From the NCBI RefSeq assembly GCF_009176645.1, contig NZ_AP019007.1, positions 1,240,001 through 1,304,000 on the forward strand: a DNA stretch of 64,000 bases, given 5' to 3'. This document shows positions 49,215 to 58,458 of the stretch, one piece after another (position 1 is the first letter of the stretch; each line of letters begins with the position of its first letter). A program made the translations under genes and the position numbers. The notes beneath the pieces are model-generated. The model was not told the DNA's origin and searched no databases. It worked only from the letters and a program-made list of their open reading frames with translations. The stretch comes from Enterobacter oligotrophicus. GTDB lineage: Bacteria > Pseudomonadota > Gammaproteobacteria > Enterobacterales > Enterobacteriaceae.

Positions 49215-50501
49215 CTGGAACACATCTCTACCACCGCGCTGATCGTCACGCTGATCATCATGGTGGTCATCTCTGCCTATTTCTCTGGCTCGGAAACCGG
49301 CATGATGACGTTGAACCGCTACCGGTTACGTCATCGCGCGAAGCACGGTAATCGTGCCGCACGCCGTGTCGAAAAGCTGCTGCGTAAGCCCGACCGCCTG
49401 ATTAGCCTGGTGCTAATTGGTAACAACCTGGTCAACATTCTCGCTTCTGCGCTGGGCACCATCGTCGGCATGCGCCTGTACGGTAACGCCGGGGTCGCCA
49501 TTGCCACTGGTGTCCTGACGTTCGTGGTGCTGGTGTTTGCCGAAGTGCTGCCCAAAACCATCGCCGCACTTTACCCGGAGAAGGTGGCCTACCCGAGCAG
49601 CTTCCTGCTGGCACCGCTGCTTATTCTGATGATGCCGCTGGTCTGGCTGCTGAATATGGTCACCCGCCTGCTGATGCGGATGGTGGGCATCAAAGCGGAC
49701 GTCACCATCAGCAGCGCACTCAGCAAAGACGAGCTTCGCACTATTGTGAATGAATCCCGCTCGCAGATTTCCCGCCGCAATCAGGACATGCTCCTGTCCG
49801 TACTGGATCTGGAGAAAGTCAGCGTCGACGATATCATGGTGCCGCGCAATGAGATTGTTGGTATTGATATCAATGATGACTGGAAGGCCATCGTCCGTCA
49901 GCTGACGCACTCCCCGCACGGGCGCATTGTGCTCTATCGCGACTCGCTGGACGATGCCATTAGCATGTTGCGCGTGCGCGAGGCCTACCGTCTGATGACC
50001 GAGAAAAACGAGTTCACCAAAGAGGTGATGCTGCGCGCCGCCGACGAGATTTACTACGTCCCCGAAGGAACACCGCTCAGCACACAACTGGTGAAATTCC
50101 AGCGTAATAAGAAAAAAGTGGGCCTGGTGGTTGATGAATACGGTGATATTCAGGGGCTTGTGACGGTCGAAGATATTCTGGAAGAGATTGTTGGAGACTT
50201 CACCACGTCAATGTCACCTTCTCTTGCAGAGGAAGTCACCCCGCAAAACGATGGCTCGGTGTTGATTGACGGGAGCGCCAATATTCGTGAAATCAACAAA
50301 GCCTTCAACTGGCATCTGCCGGAAGATGAGGCGCGCACGATGAACGGGATGATTCTGGAAGCGCTGGAAGAGATCCCGGCGGCAGGCACACGGGTGCGTA
50401 TTGAGCAGTACGACATTGATATCCTGGACGTGCAGGACAATATGATCAAGCAGGTGAAGGTTCTGCCCGTCACGCCACTTCGGGAAAGTATTGCCGAATA
50501 A
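49215..50501 (+). CDS. yfjD: CNNM/CorC-type transporter-like protein YfjD, CTG start
   Basis: YfjD (CorB-like) has an N-terminal DUF21/CNNM membrane domain with three to four helices, a tandem CBS pair (about residues 205-330) and a C-terminal CorC_HlyC domain; relatives take part in Mg2+ efflux. I begin at CTG 49215 (then EHISTTALIVTL), six bases after AAGGAG at 49203-49208, giving 428 residues, the E. coli length. The next ATG, 15 codons on, would cut into the first membrane helix. Confidence 0.92.
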   Translation: MEHISTTALIVTLIIMVVISAYFSGSETGMMTLNRYRLRHRAKHGNRAARRVEKLLRKPDRLISLVLIGNNLVNILASALGTIVGMRLYGNAGVAIATGVLTFVVLVFAEVLPKTIAALYPEKVAYPSSFLLAPLLILMMPLVWLLNMVTRLLMRMVGIKADVTISSALSKDELRTIVNESRSQISRRNQDMLLSVLDLEKVSVDDIMVPRNEIVGIDINDDWKAIVRQLTHSPHGRIVLYRDSLDDAISMLRVREAYRLMTEKNEFTKEVMLRAADEIYYVPEGTPLSTQLVKFQRNKKKVGLVVDEYGDIQGLVTVEDILEEIVGDFTTSMSPSLAEEVTPQNDGSVLIDGSANIREINKAFNWHLPEDEARTMNGMILEALEEIPAAGTRVRIEQYDIDILDVQDNMIKQVKVLPVTPLRESIAE

Positions 50502-50503
50502 AA

Positions 50504-50541
50504 TGTAGGCCGGGTAAGGCGAACGCCGCCACCCGGCACTA
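50504..50541. repeat. REP-type palindrome after yfjD
   Basis: GTAGGCCGGGTAAGGCGAAC followed by GCCGCCACCCGGC is a typical enterobacterial REP unit with a GCCGGGT/ACCCGGC stem. It lies between convergent yfjD and grpE and may protect mRNA 3' ends. Confidence 0.88.
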
Positions 50542-50552
50542 CGGATGGCACA

Positions 50553-51170
<618 letters not shown>

Positions 51171-51191
51171 TCATCTCGCTAACTTCGCTTA

Positions 51192-51219
51192 TTATGGGGA
51201 TCAGTTTCCGGGATTCAAG
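51192..51219 (-). promoter_or_regulatory. Heat-shock (sigma-32) promoter of grpE
   Basis: CTTGAA (51219-51214), a 14-base spacer and CCCCATAA (51199-51192) are an almost perfect sigma-32 promoter. It stands 46 bases before the grpE ATG and only 50 bases before the nadK start on the other strand. Confidence 0.93.
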
Positions 51220-51268
51220 GGAACAAGACAGATTGTCATCATTCATCAGGCACAAGGACCTCCAGAAA

Positions 51269-52147
51269 ATGAATAATCATTTCAGGTGCATTGGGATCGT
51301 CGGGCATCCGCGTCACCCTACTGCATTGACGACACATGAAATGTTGTATCGCTGGCTGTGTGGTAAAGGCTATGAAGTGATGGTCGAGCAGCAAATCGCC
51401 CAGGAGCTGCAGCTTAAGGGCGTCAAAACCGGCACGCTGGCGGAAATTGGCCAACAGGCAGATCTCGCCGTGGTGGTTGGCGGCGACGGCAACATGCTGG
51501 GCGCAGCCAGAACCCTTGCTCGCTATGATATCAAGGTTATCGGTATTAACCGTGGCAATCTCGGTTTTCTGACGGACCTCGACCCGGACAATGCTCAACA
51601 ACAACTGGCCGATGTGCTGGAAGGCCACTATATCAGTGAAAAACGCTTTTTACTGGAAGCGCAGGTGTGCCAGCAGGACTGCCAGAAGCGCATCAGCACC
51701 GCCATTAACGAGGTGGTTCTCCACCCCGGAAAGGTAGCGCACATGATTGAGTTCGAAGTGTATATCGACGAAATCTTTGCTTTCTCACAGCGCTCAGACG
51801 GGCTGATTATCTCCACGCCGACGGGCTCAACCGCCTACTCCCTTTCTGCGGGTGGCCCGATTCTGACCCCCTCGCTGGACGCCATTACGCTGGTACCGAT
51901 GTTCCCGCATACGCTCTCTGCCCGCCCGCTGGTAATTAACGGCAGCAGCACCATTCGCCTGCGCTTCTCGCACCGCCGTAATGACCTGGAGATCAGCTGC
52001 GACAGCCAGATCGCGCTGCCTATCCAGGAGGGCGAAGATGTCCTGATTCGTCGGTGTGATTATCACCTGAATCTGATTCATCCGAAAGATTACAGCTATT
52101 TCAATACGTTAAGCTCAAAACTTGGCTGGTCAAAAAAATTGTTCTGA
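51269..52147 (+). CDS. nadK: NAD kinase
   Basis: NadK phosphorylates NAD to NADP. The start [20 protein letters not shown] gives 292 residues, the E. coli length; an open extension upstream crosses the grpE promoter and is not credible. The catalytic GGDG motif lies in [14 protein letters not shown] (about 69-82), followed by [13 protein letters not shown] and the segment [15 protein letters not shown]. Fifteen codons of the recN control region follow closely. Confidence 0.98.
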   Translation: MNNHFRCIGIVGHPRHPTALTTHEMLYRWLCGKGYEVMVEQQIAQELQLKGVKTGTLAEIGQQADLAVVVGGDGNMLGAARTLARYDIKVIGINRGNLGFLTDLDPDNAQQQLADVLEGHYISEKRFLLEAQVCQQDCQKRISTAINEVVLHPGKVAHMIEFEVYIDEIFAFSQRSDGLIISTPTGSTAYSLSAGGPILTPSLDAITLVPMFPHTLSARPLVINGSSTIRLRFSHRRNDLEISCDSQIALPIQEGEDVLIRRCDYHLNLIHPKDYSYFNTLSSKLGWSKKLF

Positions 52148-52166
52148 TTTTGCATCCAACACTTTA

Positions 52167-52182
52167 CTGTATAAAAAACCAG
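52167..52182 (+). promoter_or_regulatory. LexA (SOS) box 1 of recN
   Basis: CTGT-ATAAAAAA-CCAG matches the LexA consensus CTGT-N8-ACAG with one mismatch and overlaps the likely -35 region of recN (TATACT as -10 at 52185-52190). Confidence 0.8.
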
Positions 52183-52188
52183 TTTATA

Positions 52189-52204
52189 CTGTATGTAAAC
52201 ACAG
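52189..52204 (+). promoter_or_regulatory. LexA (SOS) box 2 of recN
   Basis: CTGT-ATGTAAAC-ACAG is a perfect LexA half-site pair, overlapping the -10. Two boxes over the promoter explain the tight repression and strong SOS induction of recN known in E. coli. Confidence 0.92.
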
Positions 52205-52232
52205 TTATGGTTTTTCATACAGGAAAACAATT

Positions 52233-53894
52233 ATGCTGGCACAACTGACCATCAGCAACTTTGCCATTGTTCGTGAGCTTGAGATCGATTTCCACAGCGG
52301 CATGACGGCGATCACCGGGGAAACCGGTGCAGGTAAATCCATTGCCATTGATGCCCTCGGCTTGTGCCTCGGCGGCCGTGCAGAGGGTGACATGGTGCGC
52401 ACGGGAGCAAACCGTGCAGACCTCTGTGCCCGCTTCTCCCTGAAAGATACCCCTGCGGCTCTCCGCTGGCTGGAAGCGAACCAGCTGGAAGATGGACGTG
52501 AGTGTTTACTTCGCCGAGTGATCAGCAGCGATGGCCGTTCACGTGGTTTTATCAATGGCACTGCGGTCCCGCTTTCCCAGCTTCGTGAGCTCGGCCAGTT
52601 ACTCATTCAGATCCATGGACAGCACGCACATCAGCAACTCGTTAAACCGGAACAGCAGAAAGCACTGCTTGATGGCTACGCAGGTGAGTACGCGCTTACT
52701 CAACTGATGGCAGAGCACTACCGTCAGTGGCATCAAAGCTGCCGTGAGCTCGCCCAGCACCAGCAGCAAAGCCAGGAGCGTGCCGCCCGCGCAGAACTGC
52801 TGGAATACCAGCTTAAAGAACTGAACGAATTTAATCCTCAGTCGGGTGAGTTTGAGCAAATTGACGAAGAGTACAAGCGCCTGGCGAACAGCGGCCACTT
52901 GCTCTCAACCAGCCAGAACGCCCTGAATATGCTGGCAGATGGTGAAGACGTAAACCTGCAGAGCCAACTGTACAATGTGCGTCAACTTGTTACCGAACTG
53001 ACTGGCATGGACAGTAAACTCTCTGGCGTGCTGGATATGCTGGAAGAGGCTGCAATTCAACTCTCAGAAGCTGGTGATGAACTTCGTCACTACTGTGAAC
53101 GTCTGGATCTCGATCCGAACCGTCTGTTTGAACTGGAGCAACGCATTTCCCGTCAGATCTCACTGGCGCGCAAGCACCACGTCACGCCGGAAGAACTGCC
53201 AAACTACTATCAGTCTCTGCTGGAAGAACAGCAGCAGCTCGACGATCAGGCTGACTCGCTGGAAACCTTATCCCTGGCGGTAAACCTGCATCACCAGCAG
53301 GCGCTGGCAACGGCAAAACAGCTGCATAATATCCGTCAGCATTACGCGCAAGAGTTAAGCCAGCACATCACCGACAGCATGCACACACTGGCGATGCCAC
53401 ACGGCGTGTTCACGATTGATGTCCGCTTTGAAGAGAACCATCTCACGGCAGAAGGGGCCGATCGCATCGAATTCCGCGTCACCACGAACCCAGGCCAGCC
53501 TTTACAGGCCATCTCTAAAGTCGCCTCCGGCGGCGAGCTGTCGCGTATTGCACTGGCGATTCAGGTCATTACCGCACGTAAAATGGAAACCCCGGCGCTG
53601 ATTTTCGATGAAGTGGACGTGGGGATCAGTGGCCCGACGGCGGCGGTCGTGGGCAAACTGTTACGCCAGTTGGGTGAATCAACGCAGGTAATGTGCGTTA
53701 CCCACCTGCCGCAGGTCGCGGGCTGTGGTCATCATCACTTTATCGTCAGCAAAGAAACAGACGGAGAAATGACCGAAACGCACATGAAACCGCTGGATAA
53801 ACGCGCACGTCTGCAGGAACTGGCGCGCCTGCTCGGTGGCAGTGAAGTCACCCGCAATACGCTCGCGAACGCAAAAGAACTGCTGGCGGCATAA
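52233..53894 (+). CDS. recN: DNA repair protein RecN
   Basis: RecN is an SMC-like ATPase acting in double-strand break repair. The start [20 protein letters not shown] gives 553 residues, as in E. coli. Walker A is GETGAGKS (29-36). A long coiled coil (about 160-360) is broken in the middle, and the C-terminal ABC signature [14 protein letters not shown] and Walker [14 protein letters not shown] close the ATPase head. Two LexA boxes upstream show SOS control. Confidence 0.98.
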   Translation: MLAQLTISNFAIVRELEIDFHSGMTAITGETGAGKSIAIDALGLCLGGRAEGDMVRTGANRADLCARFSLKDTPAALRWLEANQLEDGRECLLRRVISSDGRSRGFINGTAVPLSQLRELGQLLIQIHGQHAHQQLVKPEQQKALLDGYAGEYALTQLMAEHYRQWHQSCRELAQHQQQSQERAARAELLEYQLKELNEFNPQSGEFEQIDEEYKRLANSGHLLSTSQNALNMLADGEDVNLQSQLYNVRQLVTELTGMDSKLSGVLDMLEEAAIQLSEAGDELRHYCERLDLDPNRLFELEQRISRQISLARKHHVTPEELPNYYQSLLEEQQQLDDQADSLETLSLAVNLHHQQALATAKQLHNIRQHYAQELSQHITDSMHTLAMPHGVFTIDVRFEENHLTAEGADRIEFRVTTNPGQPLQAISKVASGGELSRIALAIQVITARKMETPALIFDEVDVGISGPTAAVVGKLLRQLGESTQVMCVTHLPQVAGCGHHHFIVSKETDGEMTETHMKPLDKRARLQELARLLGGSEVTRNTLANAKELLAA

Positions 53895-54032
53895 ACTTTT
53901 TCGGGATCTCAGGGTCATACAGAACAACAAAAACGCCGCCAGACCGGTTTCAAAGTGGGGCAAGGTCTATTATCATCGGCATATAACATATGAGCCGCGT
54001 TCTGCTCGGGCCCGAAAAGGAATCAAATCACT

Positions 54033-54371
54033 ATGCGTTGTAAAATGCTGACCGCTGCCGCAGCGGTTCTTCTGATGTTGACCGCAGGCTGTTCCACTCT
54101 GGAGAAAGTGGTTTACCGTCCTGACATCAACCAGGGGAACTACCTTACCCCTAACGATGTGTCCAAAATCCGTGTGGGGATGACACAACAGCAGGTCGCT
54201 TATGCACTGGGAACCCCGATGATGTCCGATCCATTCGGGACAAACACCTGGTTCTATGTTTTCCGTCAGCAACCTGGCCACGAAGGTGTGACCCAGCAGA
54301 CCCTGACGCTGACCTTCAGCAGCGCCGGTGTGTTGACCAACATCGACAATAAACCTGCCCTGACCAGGTAA
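54033..54371 (+). CDS. bamE: Outer membrane assembly lipoprotein BamE
   Basis: BamE (SmpA) stabilises the BamC-BamD-BamA interaction and modulates BamA shape. The 112-residue precursor has a lipoprotein leader ending LTAGC (Cys20 lipidated) and the SmpA/OmlA domain with [31 protein letters not shown] and [12 protein letters not shown] terminator follows. Confidence 0.97.
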   Translation: MRCKMLTAAAAVLLMLTAGCSTLEKVVYRPDINQGNYLTPNDVSKIRVGMTQQQVAYALGTPMMSDPFGTNTWFYVFRQQPGHEGVTQQTLTLTFSSAGVLTNIDNKPALTR

Positions 54372-54388
54372 TCCGGTGTCAGAAATGC

Positions 54389-54417
54389 AAAAAGGTGCTC
54401 ATTGAGCACCTTTTTTT
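54389..54417 (+). terminator. bamE terminator
   Basis: The stem AAAAAGGTGCTC/GAGCACCTTTTT with loop ATT ends in T7. The symmetrical A and T tracts could also stop transcription from the ratA-ratB side. Confidence 0.93.
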
Positions 54418-54441
54418 GTATCTGAACGCTAGCACAGACTC

Positions 54442-54472
54442 GTAGCCCCGGTAAGCGCAGCGCCACCAGGGA
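54442..54472. repeat. Degenerate REP-like sequence
   Basis: GTAGCCCCGGTAAGCGCAGC followed by GCCACCAGGG resembles a REP unit with several mismatches in the stem. It lies between convergent bamE and ratB. Confidence 0.55.
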
Positions 54473-54480
54473 CAAACGTA

Positions 54481-54768
54481 CTACTTACCCGATTTCTCCG
54501 CTCGCTGACGACGCAACTCTTTAGGGTCAGCAATAAGCGGGCGATAAATCTCAACCCTGTCGCCTTCTTTCAGCACGTCAGACAGTTTCACCGGACGGCT
54601 ATAAATGCCGACTTTATTCTTCGCCAGGTCAATGTCGCTACGAAGCTCAAGGATACCAGAAGCACGTATAGCCGCTTCAACGGTTGCCCCCTCTTCCAGC
54701 GTCACGCCCTGCAGATACTGCTTTTCCGGCAGCGCATACACCACTTCTACAGATATCTTATGCGACAC
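54481..54768 (-). CDS. ratB: RatB/RnfH-family protein
   Basis: RatB (YfjF) is a small ubiquitin-like-fold protein of the RnfH family with unknown biochemical role. From GTG 54768 it has 95 residues, close to E. coli. The visible core is [20 protein letters not shown] and [20 protein letters not shown]. Its start overlaps the end of ratA by 11 bases, so the two are probably translated together. Confidence 0.9.
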   Translation of the reverse strand: MSHKISVEVVYALPEKQYLQGVTLEEGATVEAAIRASGILELRSDIDLAKNKVGIYSRPVKLSDVLKEGDRVEIYRPLIADPKELRRQRAEKSGK

Positions 54769-55195
54769 TGTAAACCTCTTTGGCGCGAGTGGTGAACGCC
54801 TGAACCATGTTCGACGCCAGTTCTTTAAAGATGCGGCCAAACGCAAGCTCAATCAGCTTATTGGTAAATTCAAAGTCCAGATGGAATTCGATGCGACAGG
54901 CGTCAGCGCTCAGCGGCGTAAATTTCCACCCTCCCATCAATTTTTTAAATGGACCATCCACCAGATGCATCAAAATACTCTGATTATCAGTCAGCGTATT
55001 GCGGGTGGTGAACGTCTTGCTGATCCCCGCTTTGGAGACATCGACCGCCGCCGTCATCTGCGTCGGGCCTGATTCCAGTACCCTGCTGCCGGTACATCCC
55101 GGAAGAAACTGCGGATAAGACTGGACATCGTTCACTAACTGATACATTTGTTCCGCGCTGTAGGGGACAAGCGCAGTACGGCTAATCTGAGGCAT
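54758..55195 (-). CDS. ratA: Ribosome association toxin RatA
   Basis: RatA (YfjG) is a START-domain protein; in E. coli it binds 50S subunits and blocks 70S formation, while the mitochondrial homologue COQ10 binds ubiquinone. The start [20 protein letters not shown] gives 145 residues; an extension 13 codons upstream is possible but lacks a ribosome site. [12 protein letters not shown] and [15 protein letters not shown] are conserved segments. Despite the name, ratA-ratB is not an established toxin-antitoxin pair. Confidence 0.92.
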   Translation of the reverse strand: MPQISRTALVPYSAEQMYQLVNDVQSYPQFLPGCTGSRVLESGPTQMTAAVDVSKAGISKTFTTRNTLTDNQSILMHLVDGPFKKLMGGWKFTPLSADACRIEFHLDFEFTNKLIELAFGRIFKELASNMVQAFTTRAKEVYSVA

Positions 55196-55351
55196 AGCAT
55201 TTTCCATGGTCACACAACAAACAAATAATAACATTTATCCCTTGTTAAAAAAACGCTAAGCCTTATCTCGTGCTAAGATAGCGCGTTAGACCTCACAGGA
55301 CGCAATGAGGTGACTTTTTGAAATCAGATTACCGACGGCTTTACGACACTT

Positions 55352-55834
55352 ATGACGAAGAAAAAAGCACATAAACCAGGCTCGGCGACCATTGCGCTCA
55401 ACAAGCGTGCTCGCCACGAGTATTTTATCGAAGAAGAATTCGAAGCAGGTCTTGCACTGCAGGGCTGGGAAGTTAAATCGCTGCGCGCCGGGAAAGCGAA
55501 CATCGGCGATAGCTATGTGATCCTGAAAGACGGCGAAGCCTTCCTGTTCGGTGCCAACTTTACACCGCTGACTGTCGCCTCTTCACATTATGTGTGTGAC
55601 CCAACGCGCACCCGTAAGCTGCTGCTGAACAAGCGTGAACTGGAATCCCTCTACGGACGTATTAACCGTGAAGGTTTCACCGTGGTCGCGCTGTCACTGT
55701 ACTGGAAAAATGCCTGGTGCAAAGTGAAAGTCGGCGTTGCCAAAGGTAAGAAACAGCACGACAAACGTACTGACCTGAAAGAACGCGAGTGGCAGCTCGA
55801 TAAAGCACGTATTATGAAAAACGCAGGGCGTTGA
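55352..55834 (+). CDS. smpB: SsrA-binding protein SmpB
   Basis: SmpB binds the tRNA-like part of tmRNA and guides it to stalled ribosomes. The 160 residues begin with a basic tail and [20 protein letters not shown], contain the OB-fold core [17 protein letters not shown], and end in the [19 protein letters not shown] region that acts as a mimic of the anticodon arm. Directly upstream of its partner RNA gene ssrA. Confidence 0.98.
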   Translation: MTKKKAHKPGSATIALNKRARHEYFIEEEFEAGLALQGWEVKSLRAGKANIGDSYVILKDGEAFLFGANFTPLTVASSHYVCDPTRTRKLLLNKRELESLYGRINREGFTVVALSLYWKNAWCKVKVGVAKGKKQHDKRTDLKEREWQLDKARIMKNAGR

Positions 55835-55902
55835 TTCTGCGCGCTTATTGTACAATTCAATAAGTTAGCGTTCCGGGCTGGTAACCAGGAAGTGAAATCT
55901 GG

Positions 55903-55908
55903 TATACT
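55903..55908 (+). promoter_or_regulatory. Likely -10 element of the ssrA promoter
   Basis: TATACT lies 15 bases before the mature 5' end of tmRNA, placing the start a few bases upstream of it, as known in E. coli. A clear -35 hexamer is not seen at the proper distance. Confidence 0.5.
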
Positions 55909-55923
55909 GAGTTCAACACTATT

Positions 55924-56286
55924 GGGGCTGATTCTGGATTCGACGGGATTTGCGAAACCCAAGGTGCATGCCGAGGGGCGGTTTGCCTCGTTAAAAGCCG
56001 CAAAAAATAGTCGCAAACGACGAAAACTACGCTTTAGCAGCTTAATAACCTGCTCTGAGCCCTCTCTCCCTAGCTTCCGCTCTTAAGACGGGGATCAAAG
56101 AGAGGTCAAACCCAAAAGAGATCGCGTGGATGCCCTGCCTGGGGTTGAAGCGTTAAAACTAATCAGGCTAGTTCGTTAGTGGCGTGTTTGCCCGCAGCTG
56201 ACGTGCGAATGTAAAGACAAACTAAGCATGTAGTACCGAGGATGTAGAAATTTCGGACGCGGGTTCAACTCCCGCCAGCTCCACCA
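55924..56286 (+). ncRNA. ssrA: Transfer-messenger RNA (tmRNA)
   Basis: The 363-base RNA starts GGGGCTGATTCTGGATTCGA and ends with an encoded CCA (56284-56286). The tag frame runs from 56013 to 56045 and reads ANDENYALAA then TAA, identical to the E. coli tag. The tRNA-like 3' end has the T arm GGTTCAACTCC. It rescues ribosomes on broken mRNAs together with SmpB. Its 3' end is the attachment site for the integrase downstream and remains intact, so function is preserved. Confidence 0.98.
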
Positions 56287-56294
56287 AATATTCA

Positions 56295-56312
56295 TTCATG
56301 ATGCATCATGAA
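56295..56312. other. 18-bp perfect palindrome after ssrA
   Basis: TTCATGATGCATCATGAA is a perfect inverted repeat beginning eight bases after the tmRNA CCA. It lies inside the left junction of the element and may be an integrase or excisionase site, or the start of the element itself. Confidence 0.6.
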
Positions 56313-56316
56313 CCTT

Positions 56317-56354
56317 AAAAAAGCCTGTAACTTCAACGAGTTGCAGGCTTTTTT
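56317..56354 (+). terminator. Terminator downstream of ssrA
   Basis: A long stem, AAAAAAGCCTGTAACT pairing with AGTTGCAGGCTTTTTT (one T-G pair), encloses a six-base loop and ends in T6. It terminates the tmRNA transcript. Confidence 0.92.
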
Positions 56355-56402
56355 GTTGCATGTGTGGTCATGATCTCTGTATGAATCTTGGCCTTTTGGC
56401 AC

Positions 56403-56455
56403 CATGTTTAGCACCACGGTATCGTGGGTCTAAAAAAGCGTGGTGCTAAAACATG
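56403..56455 (+). promoter_or_regulatory. Inverted repeat spanning the integrase start codon
   Basis: TTTAGCACCACG (56407-56418) and CGTGGTGCTAAA (56439-56450) are perfect inverses separated by 20 bases. Allowing one extra A, the arms extend to CATG on both sides and the right CATG contains the integrase ATG (56453). No normal ribosome site is visible. The repeat may be an operator or a recombination arm site. Confidence 0.6.
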
Positions 56456-57699
56456 CCTAAGCAACTGAAACTCTTAACAAATGTGGAGATCGCTGGCGCG
56501 AAGCCCCGTAGCACAGATTATGAGCTACGGGACGGTGAAGGCCTGTACTTGCTAGTTAAGACTTCAGGGAGGAAGGCCTGGCATTTCGAGTATTATCATC
56601 CCGTCACCAAAAAGCGCACCAAAACCAGCCTTGGCCCTTACCCGGTCGTTACACTGGCCATGGCTCGCGAAACTCGCACGAAGTACAGACGACTGCTCTG
56701 GCAGGGTATAGATCCCCGTCAACACTTAGCAGGAATAGCCGAAGAAAAACGCATCCAGAATGAATGCACGCTGGAAAAAGTTGCGGAACAGTGGCTCAAA
56801 GAGAAGAAACGGACCAGCGATCTTAGCGAAGATCACGCCAAAGATGTCTGGCGCTCGCTGGAGATGCACATCTTCCCTTCTCTGGGCAATATGCCCGTCA
56901 CCGAGATCCGCCCGAAGATGCTCAAGGAGCACCTCACCCCGCTGGAAGAACAGGGCATCCTCGAAACGCTGCGTCGGGTCATCTCACGGCTCAATGAAAT
57001 CTTCCGCTTTGCCATCTCCGAAGAGCTCATCGAGTTCAATCCGGCTGACAACCTGGTCGCCCGCTTCAAAAAACCGAAAAAGCAGAACATGCCCGCCCTC
57101 CCCCCAGCGAGCTGGGCAGGCTGATGCTGGCGCTACAGAACACCTCTATCCGCAAAGAAACCCGCTGCCTTATCGAATGGGAGCTACTGACCTGGGTTCG
57201 CCCCGGCGAAGCCGTCAGCGCCCGCTGGTGCGACATCGATATGAAAAAAGCGGAATGGCGCATCCCTGACACCTTTATGAAGATGAACCGTTCTCACACG
57301 GTGCCACTCAGCAAACAGGCGCTGCGCGTTCTTCAGATCATGGAGCCCGTCAGCCGCCATCGTCCGTGGGTCTTCCCCAGTATTCGTAAACCACTGGAAC
57401 ACATGCACCAGCAGACTGCCAACGCCGCGCTTATCCGTATGGGGTTTGGCGGTGAGCTGGTCGCCCACGGCATGCGCAGCATCGCCAGAACGGCGGGGGC
57501 AGGTCATTTTCCCCGTGAAGTTCTGGAATCTGCGCTGGCACACCAGAAAGAAGACGAGATCGAAGCGGCCTACAACCGCAGCGACTATCTGGAACAAAGG
57601 CGACCGCTGATGCAATGGTGGGGAAACTACGTTGATGCGGCCCGACGGCAAGCATTGCTCGGCGAAGAAGAACCGCTGCGGATCGTGGAAGGAGAATAA
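56453..57699 (+). pseudogene. int: P4-type tyrosine integrase, split by a frameshift
   Basis: Together the two frames make a P4-family site-specific recombinase of about 415 residues. Part one (56453-57124, 223 codons) has the DUF4102 arm-binding domain (LTNVEIAGAKPRSTDYELRD) and the core-binding domain. Part two (57124-57699, 191 codons) has the catalytic residues: Arg in WVRPGEAV, His-x-x-Arg in VAHGMRS, His in ALAHQ and Tyr in AAYNRSDY. The break is a missing base in the C run 57100-57105. Part two's ATG overlaps part one's TGA (TGATG). It may be inactive, a sequencing error, or rescued by slippage. Confidence 0.88.
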
Positions 57700-57700
57700 T

Positions 57701-58345
57701 GTGACCAGCCCCATTCGTCAGAATCTGTTTGAACGGGAATGTGATATGCCGCTGCTGGAAGCGCGGCATCTCGCCCTTCTGCTTCTCGGCCTTGATGCTT
57801 CCCAACCGGCAAATGCCCTGCCGGAAGAACATCAGGAAAATTACCGTATCCTGCACGACGCCATCAGCCGCACCATCAAAGCTACAGGCATGGTCAGCGC
57901 CCCGGCGAACAAACGCATGTTCTATGCCGATGAGATGTTTGCCCTGGCCTGGCGGCTTATTGATGACGAACTCACACCGCCAGAAATTAAGGCCCGCAGC
58001 CTGATGGCGGTGATGAAACTGTCACGCAACAGCCGTGGCCGCAAGTGGCTGAAAACGCTCGGTGATGATGCGCTACCGGACCTCACTGCTTCAGCACAAC
58101 CTTCCCTGCGTGGAATGCATAAACGCGACAAGGCTCGAAAAAATACTGCCCGACTCTGCTGGCTACTGGTTCAGCTTCTGGTTGAGGAGACTGACGGGCG
58201 TTATGGAACGTCAGATAAACCGGCTTCGGATCGGATACTTCGTAAGCTGAAAACGCTGGCGCAGGAGCGGGAATTGCCGTCGGATGGGCTTGGTAGGGGG
58301 ACGTTTTATGAAGTGCAGAAGATGGGGCGAGGGAAGGAAAAGTAG
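57701..58345 (+). CDS. Unknown protein coupled to the integrase
   Basis: The 214-residue protein starts at GTG 57701, one base after the integrase stop, with GGAG just before it, so translation is probably coupled. I do not recognise the family. It is mostly helical and soluble. The N-terminal half is hydrophobic and acidic (MPLLEARHLALLLLGL); the C-terminal half is basic (RGMHKRDKARKNTARLCWLL, about 140-159) and ends ...EVQKMGRGKEK, which could bind nucleic acid. No signal peptide or membrane helix. Its place after int suggests a role in the element's maintenance or control. Confidence 0.7.
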   Translation: MTSPIRQNLFERECDMPLLEARHLALLLLGLDASQPANALPEEHQENYRILHDAISRTIKATGMVSAPANKRMFYADEMFALAWRLIDDELTPPEIKARSLMAVMKLSRNSRGRKWLKTLGDDALPDLTASAQPSLRGMHKRDKARKNTARLCWLLVQLLVEETDGRYGTSDKPASDRILRKLKTLAQERELPSDGLGRGTFYEVQKMGRGKEK

Positions 58346-58419
58346 GTGTCTGTGCTGGGATGATGGTAGTCGATTGTAACTTCAATTTTCACGCCACCCT
58401 AACTCTTTGTATTAAATAC

Positions 58420-58444
58420 AATAACCCGCCAATAGCGGGTTATT
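58420..58444. terminator. Hairpin between convergent genes, likely terminator
   Basis: AATAACCCGC/GCGGGTTATT is a perfect 10-bp stem with the five-base loop CAATA. It stands between the unknown gene ending at 58345 and the XRE-ImmA gene ending at 58459, in the position expected for a shared terminator. Confidence 0.75.
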
Positions 58445-58458
58445 TACAAAGCAATGAG

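Noticed and set aside
54481..55195. ratA-ratB as a toxin-antitoxin pair
   Set aside because: RatB has not been shown to be an antitoxin; both genes are conserved core genes in enterobacteria.
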